DNA from: Saccoglossus kowalevskii
Lineage: Eukaryota; Hemichordata; Enteropneusta; Harrimaniidae
Length of the DNA stretch: 20,255 nucleotides
NCBI RefSeq assembly: GCF_000003605.2
Contig: NW_003124907.1
Location: 395,055-415,309 of the forward strand
Direction of reading: 5' to 3'
Below, one piece after another: positions 1-10,190 of the stretch; within the stretch, counting starts at the first letter, position 1, and each line of letters begins with the position of its first letter. Position numbers and translations under genes: made by a program. Under the pieces are notes generated by a model, which saw only the letters and a program-made list of their open reading frames with translations, did no database searches and was not told where the DNA came from.

Positions 1-2344
1 TTCATCAGACATAGATATCGTAGACCAAAGTAGAAGATACTAAAATGCTGTGACTCAGGCGAAAATTGGCCGACTTGAATGACATTACGAAATGACATTA
101 CGAAAACACATAAAACAGATAAATGCGAGTGCGTTCTGAAATATTCGGGTTAACGTGTGTCAACAAACTCGCAGCAAGTTCTGCCAAGGCACGCATCCTA
201 CGCGCGTACTACTAGTATCTTAAAGTTTCAAGTCTGAGAAGCTAAATAACCAGTCGGCCATCGAACGCAAAGTTACGCTGCAGGACAACAGCTACAAACA
301 AGACAATATGCGAAGTATGCAAGGAAACAACGATTGTTTGTCAGTAATAATTACGAAATTCATCGAAACACGCTTAAACCTACCTCGAACTTCACCTCTG
401 CAGCAGTACATGTGTGGTCAGCCATTTTTTCATCTGGAGTTCTACGCTTGCGCAAAACATGAGTTTAACCGCTTTGTAAGACGCTCTGTGATTGGCTGAG
501 TAAATTGCCTGGTTCTGGAACGAGAGTTCCTATGCGGGTTGTTCAGATCCAGGTGGCTTTCACGAACAAAACCATTCTTGCAGCAAAATAATTGTAACGT
601 TAAAAAATAATTAAAATAAATAATAATAATTATATTAAATAATTAAAATAAATAATAATTATAGTAATTATATAAAAAAAAAAAAAATTAAGCCAACCAG
701 GATCTTATTTTAATCAGATTGTCGCCACAATGACTTGTCCTGAAATATCTCACATGGTAGTAAACGTGGCCCTTTAGTATAATTTTCAAACATAGTTAAA
801 CTCTGGTGACCTTGCCCTTTGTTATATTATATTATATTATTTCTATATCATAGTTTGTTTCAATATCAATATGCATTGTCATAATTAATTTTGAATACAA
901 ACAAGTTTTGGGGTTGAAACAAAAGTGGGAAAGCAGTTTACCGAATGTCTGTGATAGATGTAAATTTCATACAAAAACATTGGTGCCTAATTTGTTTAAT
1001 TATTTTAAGGGACATAATTTCCAGCTTTATTCAAAGTAATTCAGATTCGTTATTGTGAAAACAAATGTCGCATCTCAGAAAAAAAGTGCTGCATTTAGAC
1101 CTGAATAGATTCATAAAACATGCAAGATACCAGAAAATCATAGCAGGCTTTTGCCCAAGTATTTTGTACAGGTGTCTGTCAAAAATTAATGATTCACTGA
1201 GACAATTATGAACTGCCTTATGATATTCATTGTGTGACTACTGTATTATTTAAAAAGTAAAAAAAAAAAAATGAATAGCTATCATGTTGCAAGCTCTGTT
1301 TTGTAATGCAAATCAACTTAAATAGTTAGTTGGTGTCCAGTGGAGAGAGAAAGTGCATTTTTAATTACTATTATAAAAGCTCTATCATTCTGTTCTAATA
1401 GCTGAAAAAAATTCCTGTGAATTTTCATTTGTCGAATGAACTGTTTGTCAAATACAGAATACCTATTTTTGAGTACAATTTTTTTATCAAAATGTGGATG
1501 CAACGTTTTGCTTTTTATGTATTTTTTATGTATTGTTTTTGATTTAATAACCTTGGAATAAACAGATTTTCTATTAGCTTCAGATCTTGATCAAAGTTTG
1601 GCACCCAATTCATAGGAGTGCTCATATCGATTTTCTGACATCTTGTTTTCTGTAAAGATTTTATTGGTAGGTTTGCAAATGTGTATCAGACTGTGCAAAA
1701 ACTCTCTCCATGAGTTGGTTTTGAAACCCAGTCTAGTATTCCCATGGGATTTGGGAGATACATTACCAAGGATATTATTACAAGATAATTGATTTACTTC
1801 ATTGAACACATACAACAATGCATATTTCCACTGAGATCAATGACCTTTGAATGTGTATCACCAGTGATCAGTCAAGTAGAAACAGTCAAAATATTTTATC
1901 AGATTTTCTCCTGATTTTTGTATGATATTTTCATACAGGACATCTGTCGTTCCTACTCAGGGAAGACTTTATACTGATGAATAAGGTGATCAAGTTTGAT
2001 AAAGTTTGGAATAGAATTAGTAAAGTTATTGTGCACACAATAACAATTATTAACGACGACAACGCTGGACAGAAATTTTTCCCTTAATATACTTTTCCCT
2101 TCCATCTTTGATGTTACGGGCAAGGTAAAAACATATGACGGTTTTATCATTTTCTCAAAAGTAATTTATAATGTAAAACCAAATACTTTTTTTCGACAGT
2201 TAAAGGGCCATCATTCAAAGGCATATAAATCATGTGTAAATAAACAACACATTCGACTTAAATGTAAATATGTTGCTATACGTTGCTTTGAGACCCACAA
2301 CAGTTGCATGTTTCCATGATAACCATCACCCTTTAATCACTTAC
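1..2344 (-). other. Inferred intron 3 of the SV2-like gene; no gene recognised
   Basis: The donor at 2343-2344 means the minus-strand transcript continues into this stretch. I looked for the next MFS exon on the minus strand and saw none. Bases 1-560 are somewhat richer in CpG and include an inverted CCAAT (491-495), but no coding start follows. The rest is AT-rich, with a (TTATA)n run near 822-840. Open frames here are short and unlike any protein I know. Confidence 0.5.
597..694. repeat. AT-rich low-complexity tract ending in poly(A)
   Basis: TAA/TAAT/AAAT words make almost the whole stretch, ending in a run of 13 A. No unit is regular enough to call a clean microsatellite. Confidence 0.8.
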
Positions 2345-2506
2345 CAGCAAATATGATTGCACTTAACCATCCTTCCTGTATGCCTGTCAAGTTCATATCT
2401 TTTCTGGCATGTGGCATTAGGAATGATATGCAAAGAACTTCCACGGCATCGCTAACATTGGCCAATCCACATAAAATTAATAACACGTAGTGACACAACC
2501 CAAAAC
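2345..2506 (-). CDS. SV2/SVOP-like transporter, exon 3 (TM1 to start of TM2)
   Basis: A 162-base exon with acceptor TTCTTTAG| and donor |GTAAGTG. It has two bases, 53 codons and one base. It encodes FGLCHYVLLILCGLA, then NVSDAVEVLCISFLMP, a charged loop HARKDMNLTGIQE and GWLSAIIFAG. The acidic residue inside TM1 and the spacing to the GW start of TM2 are typical of SV2/SVOP carriers. The other two frames contain stops. Confidence 0.9.
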
Positions 2507-5500
2507 CTAAAGAATATTTGACAGTTAGTGTGTGGATGAAGTCATTTCAGTTTGACAACTCTACTTATTTAGTCAGCTGTATTTGGCAAAATATTGTATG
2601 GTATAATGCCAATCAAAAGAAACAACGTCATTTTCTTTACATTTTTACATTGTATGCATGATATATATACAGATAATGTATTGCTATGCGCATTGACTTT
2701 GTTATTTTGGAAATGCTTGTGATGTCATACAATAATGATGTCATAATATAGTGATGTCATGTAACAATAATATCAATGTCATACAACAGTGATGTCATAT
2801 CAACAGAAAATGTTATGACAATAAAAATACGTGTACCTGTAGCATCAATTGCCTCTTCAAACGTACAAGTTTGTTGACTTTCAATATTTCTTGTTCCTAA
2901 ATGAAAACATACAACATTAGTGGCATTCACGTTACATTTGCCGAGAGTCGGGACCTAGTCGGCTTGTGCTGAAACATGTGGTGTCTGAACAGTCGGATTG
3001 AGTCAACACGTGCCAGCACAATCTCAGTCCTGATTGAGATTCAGAATGGAAACTCAGCATGTGCCGAGATTTGCTGCCTGAACTTTTAGCATGAACCAAA
3101 ATCACCCATTTGGGGGAGCATATACTTTCAAAATCCATAAATCAAAACAATCACGAGAAATTACTAATGAAAGTTTCATTGAAAAACTTTTCAATAATAA
3201 GACCAATTTTGAACAACTTCACATCAGATTTTGCAAACAAATTTTGGGTGTTAATAAAAAAGCAAGCAACCTGGCTACTAGAGCTGAACTTGGTAGCTAC
3301 CCAATTGTTATTGACATATGTACCCAAATTTTCGATTATTATGAAAGGATAAAATCAATTAGAAAAAATCACCTACTGCACTGTGCATTCACTGTAGACA
3401 ACAATATGAGTGGTAATACATGGTCGTCATTCATTACCAAATTAATAAATATAACACAAATTAGTGATGATTCAACTGACTCAAAAGAATTCAAAACTAT
3501 TATAAAACAGAATCACCAAAACAAAGTCTGAAAATAATAAATTACGGACATACAATAAATATAAACATGCGTATGAATTTGAACCATTCTTGGAGCAGCT
3601 AAAAAATTTAAAACACAGAGTCAGCTTTACTAAGTTTAGAATATCTGCCCATTCATTACCAATTGAAAGGCTGCATTATAAAGGAATGTGCCTACGGGGC
3701 GGGCGCAAGAGATGGTTAGCAGACCCCCCACCCCCCACCCAATGCAACATTATGTGAGGATCACGAGAAAGCTGAACGTGTAAAGATTTTGAAAGTAACA
3801 TCAACAGCCACAGCAATGAAACAAACAATTTGTGTCCTCACCTCTGGATGGCATTTAGGGCAGGACTCCAGAAGACGTAACTACACTTTATGTAATTTTT
3901 TTTTAAATTATTCTAATTTATTAATGACGTAGCAGTTTCTGTGCTCATGAATATTCATTAATTAGTGGGTCAATACGTTCTAAAAGAGGCGATATGTTAT
4001 TTTTGGGGGTAGAGTTAGAAAGAGGGAATTAGCAATCCTTAGCGGGTCAATTACAAAAGAAGGGACCCATTTAGAGAGCAGCAATGATCCTCGTGTCTTG
4101 TTGTTGCATGTGACTTGCAGCTGTCGACTGTGTTCATACTTCGACGCCAGCTTCGTTGTCTATGACTGGCTTCCATGTGAGGTAGTATTCTTGTGTTCTG
4201 TTTTTTCTGACTTGTGTTCTCTTAATATACAGCTTGAAACAATTCATGTTGATACTATTTCCCAATATTTTACAACGATAGATGTAGTATCGACCCATCA
4301 GGAGAAACGCATTAAATAATATATTGCCATGGTTTTCAACATCACCAAGGATACATTTCATTGCATTTAATGATACTTTGGTATGTGTTATAGTGCGATA
4401 CCACTGTAATGCGCATGACCGGAAGTTTGAAATAAAAACGCAATCCCAGAAGAGATGAAAATAGTCCTCTATTACTTCCTAACAAAACGTACATACAGGA
4501 TCATCAATCATATTCCATGAGTGATGAAGACGATTTGATGGCAAAAATTTCATAATAAGCTTGTATTGAAAATATCTTAATTTGGTATCCATTGTTATCC
4601 TGTAAGGAAGTGAAAACACTATTTTCCACGAAATTCTGCAGTCAAGAATGTCATGCCAATAGTGTTTAATATGCAAAGAGATAACATTTGAACTATGCAG
4701 ATTCAATAAATACGTGTAAATATCTCTGTTAATTTTATCACCTGTTAATGTTTTTTTGCGCATATTTGGCATACATGCCCAAATCTTTTCATTATTCGGC
4801 TTTGTTTTTTTCCAAGTAGATGGAATGGCTGATACTAACTGATTATATTCGTGATGTGTACATAACTTACCAAACTTTACAATAAATTCATCATATTTCA
4901 TAAATGTACAAGTCTCACCAAATAAATCATTGATAAAGATAATACCAGCATCTATAAATTGTTTAAATACAATAGGGTCCCTGTTGATGCGCACATTGGA
5001 ATTGTTCCAAATTATTTCCTGCAAAATGTTATCTATTTTTATCAATTGAGGTATAGTTATATTGCAGTCATGGATAAATAATTTCTTTCAAAAAAGCGGA
5101 GGGTAATGGGTCGAGAGTACTATTGTCTTTTTTTTCTAAATTTGCGAAAAAGAGTCAAATACCGCCAAATTGACCTAGTATAGCTTTGTAATATACACTA
5201 CAGAAAGATTTTGTATTACAATAAAGTCTCGGCATCCAAGCTGCTTTTAATACAGCATTGAATTCTCTTAAATTGGTTAGGTTGAGGCCACCTTTATCAT
5301 ATGGTTTGTAGACATTGTCTTTTTTAACCTAATTACGTTTACCTCTCCATAAAAACTGGAAAATTATATTATCATATTTTTGAAAAAAAGCCGCGTCCAG
5401 AGAGGGAAGAGACATAAACAAGTAAATTGTGAAATTGCCAAAGATTTTATAATCGTTATTTTACCATATACTGTCAGACCCATGCCCATCCATGGCTGCA

Positions 5501-8500
5501 AAAACTTTCTCACTTTTTCAATGTGATAATTAAAATTCAATGTAGTTATTTGTGAATAATCAACAGGAAGATGTATTCCAAGCACATCAACAGAACCATC
5601 AGCCCAGGTTACAGGATGAGATGTTTCAATAGTAAAGTTTGTATTTTTTATAGACACAACCCTCAAGACTTTGCATTTATCATAATTTGGTTTCAACCCA
5701 GAAATAATTGCAAAATTAGACAAAATACTTAGCAAAATTCGTGTCATTCGCATATTGAGAGATCTTATTCTCTATGGGACCTGTATATAAACCTTTAATT
5801 TTGTCACAGCGTCTCACTCGATTGGCCAACACAAATGATAAACAGATAAGGTGACATGGGGCAACCCTGTCTAACACCACGGGAGAGAACAAACTGCATT
5901 GAAATATTACCATTATTGATTATACAGCTACTAATATCCCGGTACACGAGTTTCACCCAGGTTATAAATGATTGACCAAAATTAAAATATTCTAAACTTT
6001 TTATAATTAAATCCCATCTCAACTTATCAAATGCTTTTTCAAAATCAGCTATAAAGACCAATCCCAATCATTTTTTTCATACGTATCAATAATTTCCAGC
6101 AACCTTCGAATACTGTCTGCAATAAATTGACCATGAATGAACCCAGTTTGGTCTTCATTAATTATATCTGGGATCACATGTTTCACACGACGAGAAAGAC
6201 ATTTTGCAAGGATACGGACATCATAGCACAAAAGAGTTAGTGGTCTCCAATTTTTTAAAAACACTGGGTTTTTGTTTTTGCCCTGGGCATCCTTTTTGAT
6301 AAGCAAAGTTAGTAGCCCGTTTTTTTTGTGACGATGACATTTGACTGCATTCATATGAATATTCAAAACAGTGAAGCATGTTGGGGGCTAACTGTGTAAA
6401 AAAAACACTTATAAACCAGGTGATTTCCCAGGTGGAAAAGAGTTGATTGCATTACGTAACTCGGACACTGTGATCATACCCTCGCACAATGAATTTTTCA
6501 ATTCACTAACAGAATTGTAATTTACCATAATCTTTTACTGATTAGTTCAACTTATCCATCCAAAGAATATAATTTGCTATAAAAATCCAATTCCACGTTT
6601 AGAATATCTTCCGGATCACTAATTATCGTACCATTTGTTAGTGATAATTTCTTTAGATTCTTTCGAGAACAATTCCTTTGAATTAAATTTAAAAAATACT
6701 TAGTTGGCCGTTCACCACCTAACATCCAGCGTGCTTTCGCATGGATAATGAGACCATCTGTTTTCATTGAGTAATATGATTGTAGTTCATCCTGTTTTAT
6801 TGCAAGTTCTTGCAAACTGTCGACGTTAGGGATATCTACCGAGTCAATTAAATTTTGGAATTTCTTGATTTCGTCAAGGACTTGTGTTCTTGATATACTG
6901 AAGCTGCTGTTTATGATTTAACTTCTTCCATGTCTTCTGTAGGAGTGTCCAGTCTGTGATTCAAACTTGCACGCTTTGAGTTCCCAGCGCACTGTATCAA
7001 AAGGATTTTCACACAAGTGATAGGATTTAAGTCCTATTTATAGAGGCTCTGTTCTCACTAGCATTCAAAAATCGTACTAACCATACTGGATTCGAACAAG
7101 CAATCTCTCACATTGCTGACATTGTACAAATCCACTGAGCCATGTGGGTAGTCATACAAATGAATGATTTGTTGTCATATTTAGCTTTATTGCAAATTAC
7201 TGTTTGCAAGAAAAGACGGCTGGCATGGGAATTGAACCCTGGTCTTCTTTATCACTATGTAGACAACTGACCCACAAGACCCGATGGATTGTCTGGTTGT
7301 GTTTGCATTTGATGAGACTATATAGTGTGTATATAACATATTTCTATTATTGAGTTACAATTGACAAAAAAATTGCCAATTTTGTGTTTTTACTGATTTA
7401 ACTGATTAATTAAACAAGTCACGTTTAAGTAATTTCCACTATTAACAAGTGGTTAAATTGCGACAATAAATGTGTGGACATATATATTTGAAACTTATTT
7501 TGGTGTAGACAACTCTCTTTTACACCATTACCAGTTGTTAAATTGAGAGAATAAATGTATGGACAAATATTTGAGACTTATTTTGGTGTTCAAAAGTCGC
7601 GTTTAATAATTTTACACCATTACAAGTCATAAATTGAGAGAATAAATGTGCGGACAAATATTTAATACCTATTTTGGTGTAAACAAATCATGTTTAATTA
7701 ACTTCCACCATTACAAGTTGTTAAATTGTGAAAATAAATGTGTGGACAAATATTTAATACCTATTTTGGTGTAAACAAGTCATGTTTAATTAACTTCCAC
7801 CATTACAAGTTGTTAAATTGTGAAAATAAATGTGTGGACAAATATTTGAGACTTATTATGGTGTAGACAACTCTCGTTTGATTAATTCCCACAATTGCAA
7901 GTTGTTAAATTGAGAGAACAAATGTGTCGACAAATATTTGATACTTATTTAGGTGTAAGAACTCGTGTTTGATCAACTTCCACTGTTGCATGTTGTTAAA
8001 ATAATGAAATAATTATACTGGTATCATTGGATATTTGATTTAATTGTGAAACTTTCTAACAAAATGTTAACTGCTGACTTCGAACCCCCGATCAACAATT
8101 TCACAGACACAGTATAAATTCCACAACACCACAAGAGATTTTCGTCTGTTGTCTGAATTGTTTTCGTAATATAGGGAACGCCATCGATACTTTAACAAAA
8201 CTTACCTTGGTCTTCTGTTTATCTCTTGTGACGATCTGGAAACTGTTGAACAAATTGCGCATCGTCCAGTTTAAGACGTAAGTTATTTTATTATTTATTC
8301 ATTCAGTTTTGCATGGTGGAGTTTCGTGAGATTTATTATTTTTTCGCAACGTTCTTTGTTTACTTGTTACGGTTTGAGGGATTTCAGTTTATTTGATTTA
8401 CGTTTTTACGGTAGCTCTCTGTTTTATCTCGATGGCACGCTTGTGTGCCACGCCACGACGTTGGACGTTGAGTGGTGTTCATTTTGCTAACTACTTCAAT

Positions 8501-9479
8501 GTTCCGATGAGTTGAACGGGAAAGCCAAAACGATTGCTGGTTTCCGATTGCTTTGGTTTTGGTGAGTGTGTATCTAGTGGAATTCGAACTCATGGCGTTT
8601 GTATTGTGCGTCTTTTTATTTCCTCACCTGTCATGCCATGACCCAGTTTCAACCACACGACCATTTTGCAACAAAGTGCGTTACCCTTGGTGTGACCCAA
8701 CTGACTACTAGTATATAATCGTTCTGTTCAGCAATTAAGCTAGGATTTATTATTGTTATTATCATTATATTGTCACGTGATTTGTTTTACCTTATGTGTA
8801 ATATCTTTATTATAATTTGTATATACCAATTCGTATATGCTGAGGAAACGACCCCGATTGAAGGTCATGTATTTTGTGATGTCACCAATTTGTGTAGAAT
8901 ACTTTATTTTCGCTTGGAATTTATTTTTGCTATTTTCGCTGAGTGGATGATTCCGTGAAAATAAAATCCAGCGAATATACTTTTTTTCCTATATTTCACA
9001 TTAAATTCATCAAAAATCAGTGAAAATAAAGTCCATACAAAATGCCCAAAAAGCCTTTTCAGCGAAAATAAAGTATTCCACAGTATATAGAAATAACTTG
9101 CACTGACACCACTTACAATTTTCCCTGATAAAAAACACATCATGCTCATGTATGTAAATGTGAGTCTATTGTCAAACAATAGAAATATATACAACAGAAG
9201 CAATTATTAGTTTATGTGGAGATGAGCTTCTAATAGAGTAAATACGGTGAGTAGTGTCCACTGTTTAGTAATATATAAATCTGGGATATAAATACACGTA
9301 TAATTCAAATTCAGCGTGCACTCCAATTACGTTATACTGCCCCCACTCGTTGACAAGAACCTGCAAGCCAGTGGACTAAACTCACCAAAATGCTTTCTAT
9401 TTACATAGTCTAGTTCGAAATCCGAAGAATCTGACTCCTCTAGAAGATGTCTTCTGTCTTCAGAACGTTTGTTTTCCAT
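2345..9479 (-). CDS. SV2/SVOP-like major facilitator transporter, 5' part (three exons seen, 3' part outside window)
   Basis: The visible protein is 104 codons plus one base, from exons 9386-9479, 2837-2896 and 2345-2506. Each junction splits a codon after its first base and restores Gly, and all four splice ends are GT/AG. Order of parts: an acidic N-terminus with an ED-RRHLL dileucine-type motif (residues 7-13); the stretch CTFEEAIDATGFG, which matches the signature before TM1 of SV2/SVOP transporters; then TM1 with the acidic site ANVSDAVEVLCISFLMP and the start of TM2 (GWLSAIIFAG). These proteins are 12-TM SLC22-type carriers. SV2 and SVOP sit in synaptic or secretory vesicle membranes, and their substrates are often unknown. 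Intron 1 is about 6.5 kb and full of mobile DNA; intron 2 is 330 bp. No next exon (the MFS GxxxD-GR/KR loop) was found in 1-2344, so intron 3 is probably longer than 2.3 kb. Family is well supported; SV2 versus SVOP versus another SLC22-like member is not resolved. Confidence 0.87.
2721..2798. repeat. Five GATGTCAT-type motifs at 16/22-bp spacing
   Basis: (A/G)ATGTCAT at 2721, 2737, 2753, 2775 and 2791, spacing 16, 16, 22, 16, with CATACAA or similar between. It lies in the 330-bp intron 2 of the SV2-like gene. TGATGTCA is one base from the CRE TGACGTCA, so the array could be either a simple repeat or a binding-site cluster. Confidence 0.6.
2837..2896 (-). CDS. SV2/SVOP-like transporter, exon 2
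   Basis: A 60-base exon bounded by TTTCATTTAG| and |GTACAC. It completes a Gly codon, gives TRNIESQQTCTFEEAIDAT, and leaves one base. T-F-E-E-A-I-D-A followed by GFG across the splice is the conserved segment just before TM1 in SV2 and SVOP proteins. Confidence 0.85.
3094..3710 (+). pseudogene. LINE ORF2 C-terminal fragment
   Basis: On the plus strand the frame from about 3094 to 3530 reads FEQLHIRFCKQILGVNKKAS and ATRAELGSYPIVIDI. After a +1-type shift near 3530 it goes on with KLRTYNKYKHAYEFEPFLE, then RVSFTKFRISAHSLPIER up to about 3665. These are the conserved parts of the C-terminal region of many invertebrate non-LTR retrotransposon ORF2 proteins, downstream of the polymerase core. No reverse transcriptase motifs precede it, so it is a truncated insertion. 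It is antisense to the SV2-like gene and opposite to the LINE at 4130-7040. Confidence 0.75.
3724..3740 (-). other. G-quadruplex-capable C/G run
   Basis: Plus-strand CCCCCCACCCCCCACCC; the minus strand therefore has three G runs of 3, 6 and 6, enough for four G-triplets. The G-rich strand is the sense strand of the SV2-like pre-mRNA. Confidence 0.5.
4130..7040 (-). pseudogene. Decayed LINE ORF2 (L1/Tx1-like reverse transcriptase), 5' truncated
   Basis: Broken minus-strand frames read in order as one non-LTR ORF2. They are: NPFDTVRWELKA (about 7000); a region with ARWMLGGERPTKYFLNL (about 6700); KNWRPLTLLCYDVRILAK and EDQTGFIHGQFIADSIR (6370-6100); FIADFEKAFDKLRW and SRGVRQGCPMSPYLF (6070-5850); the YxDD box as YANDTNF (about 5745); FLWRGKR and a KGGLNLTNL stretch (5350-5250); a C-terminal zinc-like part DPVCTFC then a stop and HLFWDC (4500-4430); and a tail with ILGD and YYIYRCK (4360-4150). 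At least four frameshifts or stops break it, and the first Asp of the YADD box is Asn. No endonuclease domain is present, so it is 5' truncated. No clear poly(A) or target duplication was found. It lies in intron 1 of the SV2-like gene, in the same orientation. Clade is a judgement from motif style. Confidence 0.85.
7085..7150 (-). repeat. tRNA-like module 1 (SINE-type internal promoter)
   Basis: On the minus strand there is an A box TGGCTCAGTGG (7142-7132) and a B box TGTTCGAATCC (7098-7088), 33 bases apart as in tRNA genes. Flanking bases can pair as a 7-bp acceptor stem with one mismatch, and a T-arm with one mismatch is possible. The anticodon arm is not convincing, so this is a tRNA-derived SINE head or tRNA pseudogene rather than a working tRNA. 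Confidence 0.6.
7215..7285 (-). repeat. tRNA-like module 2
   Basis: Minus-strand B box GGTTCAATTCC (7238-7228) with a weak A box TGGGTCAGTTGTC (7274-7262) upstream. The T-arm CAGGG-TTCAATT-CCCAT is partly paired. The acceptor stem does not close well. Same orientation as module 1. Confidence 0.5.
7405..8005. repeat. 92-bp tandem satellite, about 6.5 copies
   Basis: Each unit contains GTTAAATTG-GAGA-AATAAATGTGTGGACAAATATTT, a TATTTTGGTGTA stretch and TTCCACCATTACAAG. The AATAAATG anchor occurs at 7465, 7550, 7641, 7733, 7825 and 7917, with spacing 85, 91, 92, 92 and 92. Units at 7652-7743 and 7744-7835 differ at one base only, so part of the array expanded recently. It lies in intron 1 of the SV2-like gene, flanked by tRNA-like modules. 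Confidence 0.9.
8072..8135 (-). repeat. tRNA-like module 3
   Basis: Minus-strand A-box-like TGGTGTTGTGG (8131-8121) and B-box-like GGTTCGAAGTC (8086-8076), 34 bases apart. It lies just past the end of the 92-bp satellite. Confidence 0.45.
8575..8645 (-). repeat. tRNA-like module 4
   Basis: Minus-strand A-box-like TGGCATGACAGGTG (8639-8626) and B box AGTTCGAATTCC (8591-8580), 35 bases apart. Same orientation as the other three modules. The A box is the weakest part. Confidence 0.45.
8897..9078. mobile_element. MITE-like element with 18-bp perfect terminal inverted repeats
   Basis: GAATACTTTATTTTCGCT at 8897-8914 is exactly inverted at 9061-9078. The interior repeats GTGAAAATAAA and TTTTCGCT in both directions. 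The length of 182 bp and lack of coding capacity fit a non-autonomous DNA element. A target duplication is not obvious, so exact ends are uncertain. It lies about 300 bases inside intron 1 from exon 1 of the SV2-like gene. Confidence 0.7.
9386..9479 (-). CDS. SV2/SVOP-like transporter, exon 1 (coding part)
   Basis: ATG is at 9479-9477 on the minus strand, followed by 31 codons and one base, then the donor G|GTGAGT. The peptide begins MENKRSEDRRHLLEE and is rich in acidic and basic residues, as expected for a cytosolic N-terminal tail. DRRHLL fits the [DE]xxxL[LI] sorting consensus. The exon is assigned to this gene because its phase (one base left over) matches the two-base start of the 2837-2896 exon, and because no other coding sequence lies on this strand between them. 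The join across 6.5 kb is an inference; a non-displayed exon in between cannot be excluded. Confidence 0.72.
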
Positions 9480-10190
9480 TTAAATTGTCTCGCCACCAAC
9501 CGGCTCACAGCTGAGAGCGCCCGAATACTTTGATATTATAGCCTTCAACTGCCCAGGGAGGTTCCTGAACACAAAAATTACAAAACGCCGTCTTGTAGTT
9601 TAAGCATGGGCGTACTAGTACAGGGCTCATACCACTAATTGAATTTCCATAGACGACAATGTTAACATATGACGAGATTGCTATATGAAAATGACGAAGA
9701 AAGTTGAAAATATGGCTCAAAAATGGGAAATCAACATGCCAGTAATCAATCATGTGAAAAAAACTAACATGTTGGCCAGCTCAAACTCTTGCAAATCTCA
9801 GGTAAACAAGACACACCTACTGTATTTGGATTGCACCAAGAGAAATCACTGGAAAAACGCCAAGATCAGAACATCCAAATACACCCAGAATAAACCCACA
9901 GGTACACAGCCGCTAAGTAGTAAACAAAAGACCACTTGTTGGTCTCACCTCTGACCCAGGTGATTACGCCCTCAAACAGGGAGCACCTGAGAAAAAAAAA
10001 TATTTAAAAAAAATCATTGGTTCTTGCTAGGCATTTAAATTGCGGGCTACGAGCAGCCATTGGTTGATTAGTGGCATGAGACCTAGTACGTCCATGAGTT
10101 GAGCAAAGTGTGAAGGTCAAATTAAAATCAGGTCAACGACAGCCTAACATGTCTTTCGTTGGCGCAAGAGGGCGCGGTCTAATAAATACT
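9480..10190. other. Intergenic or 5' flank of the SV2-like gene
   Basis: This should hold the 5' UTR and promoter of the minus-strand SV2-like gene. I see no TATA box or coding sequence I can support. Short open frames on both strands at 9505-9954 lack recognisable motifs. An AGAGGGCGC word lies at 10167-10175. Confidence 0.5.

Noticed and set aside
515-545. Heat-shock-element-like TTCTGGAACGAGAGTTCC
   Set aside because: The nTTCn/nGAAn units are out of register after the second one, and no gene start is visible nearby.
2932-3138. Minus-strand 68-codon open frame with several small palindromes (for example ATCTCAGTCCTGATTGAGAT)
   Set aside because: No protein-like signature. The palindromes are short and imperfect, and no element ends could be defined.
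7085-7150. Possible functional tRNA gene
   Set aside because: A and B boxes and an acceptor stem are present, but the anticodon arm does not fold and the T-arm has a mismatch; a SINE or pseudogene is more likely.
9505-9954. Open frames of 82 and 89 codons on opposite strands
   Set aside because: No motif, no splice-supported context, and composition like the surrounding noncoding DNA.
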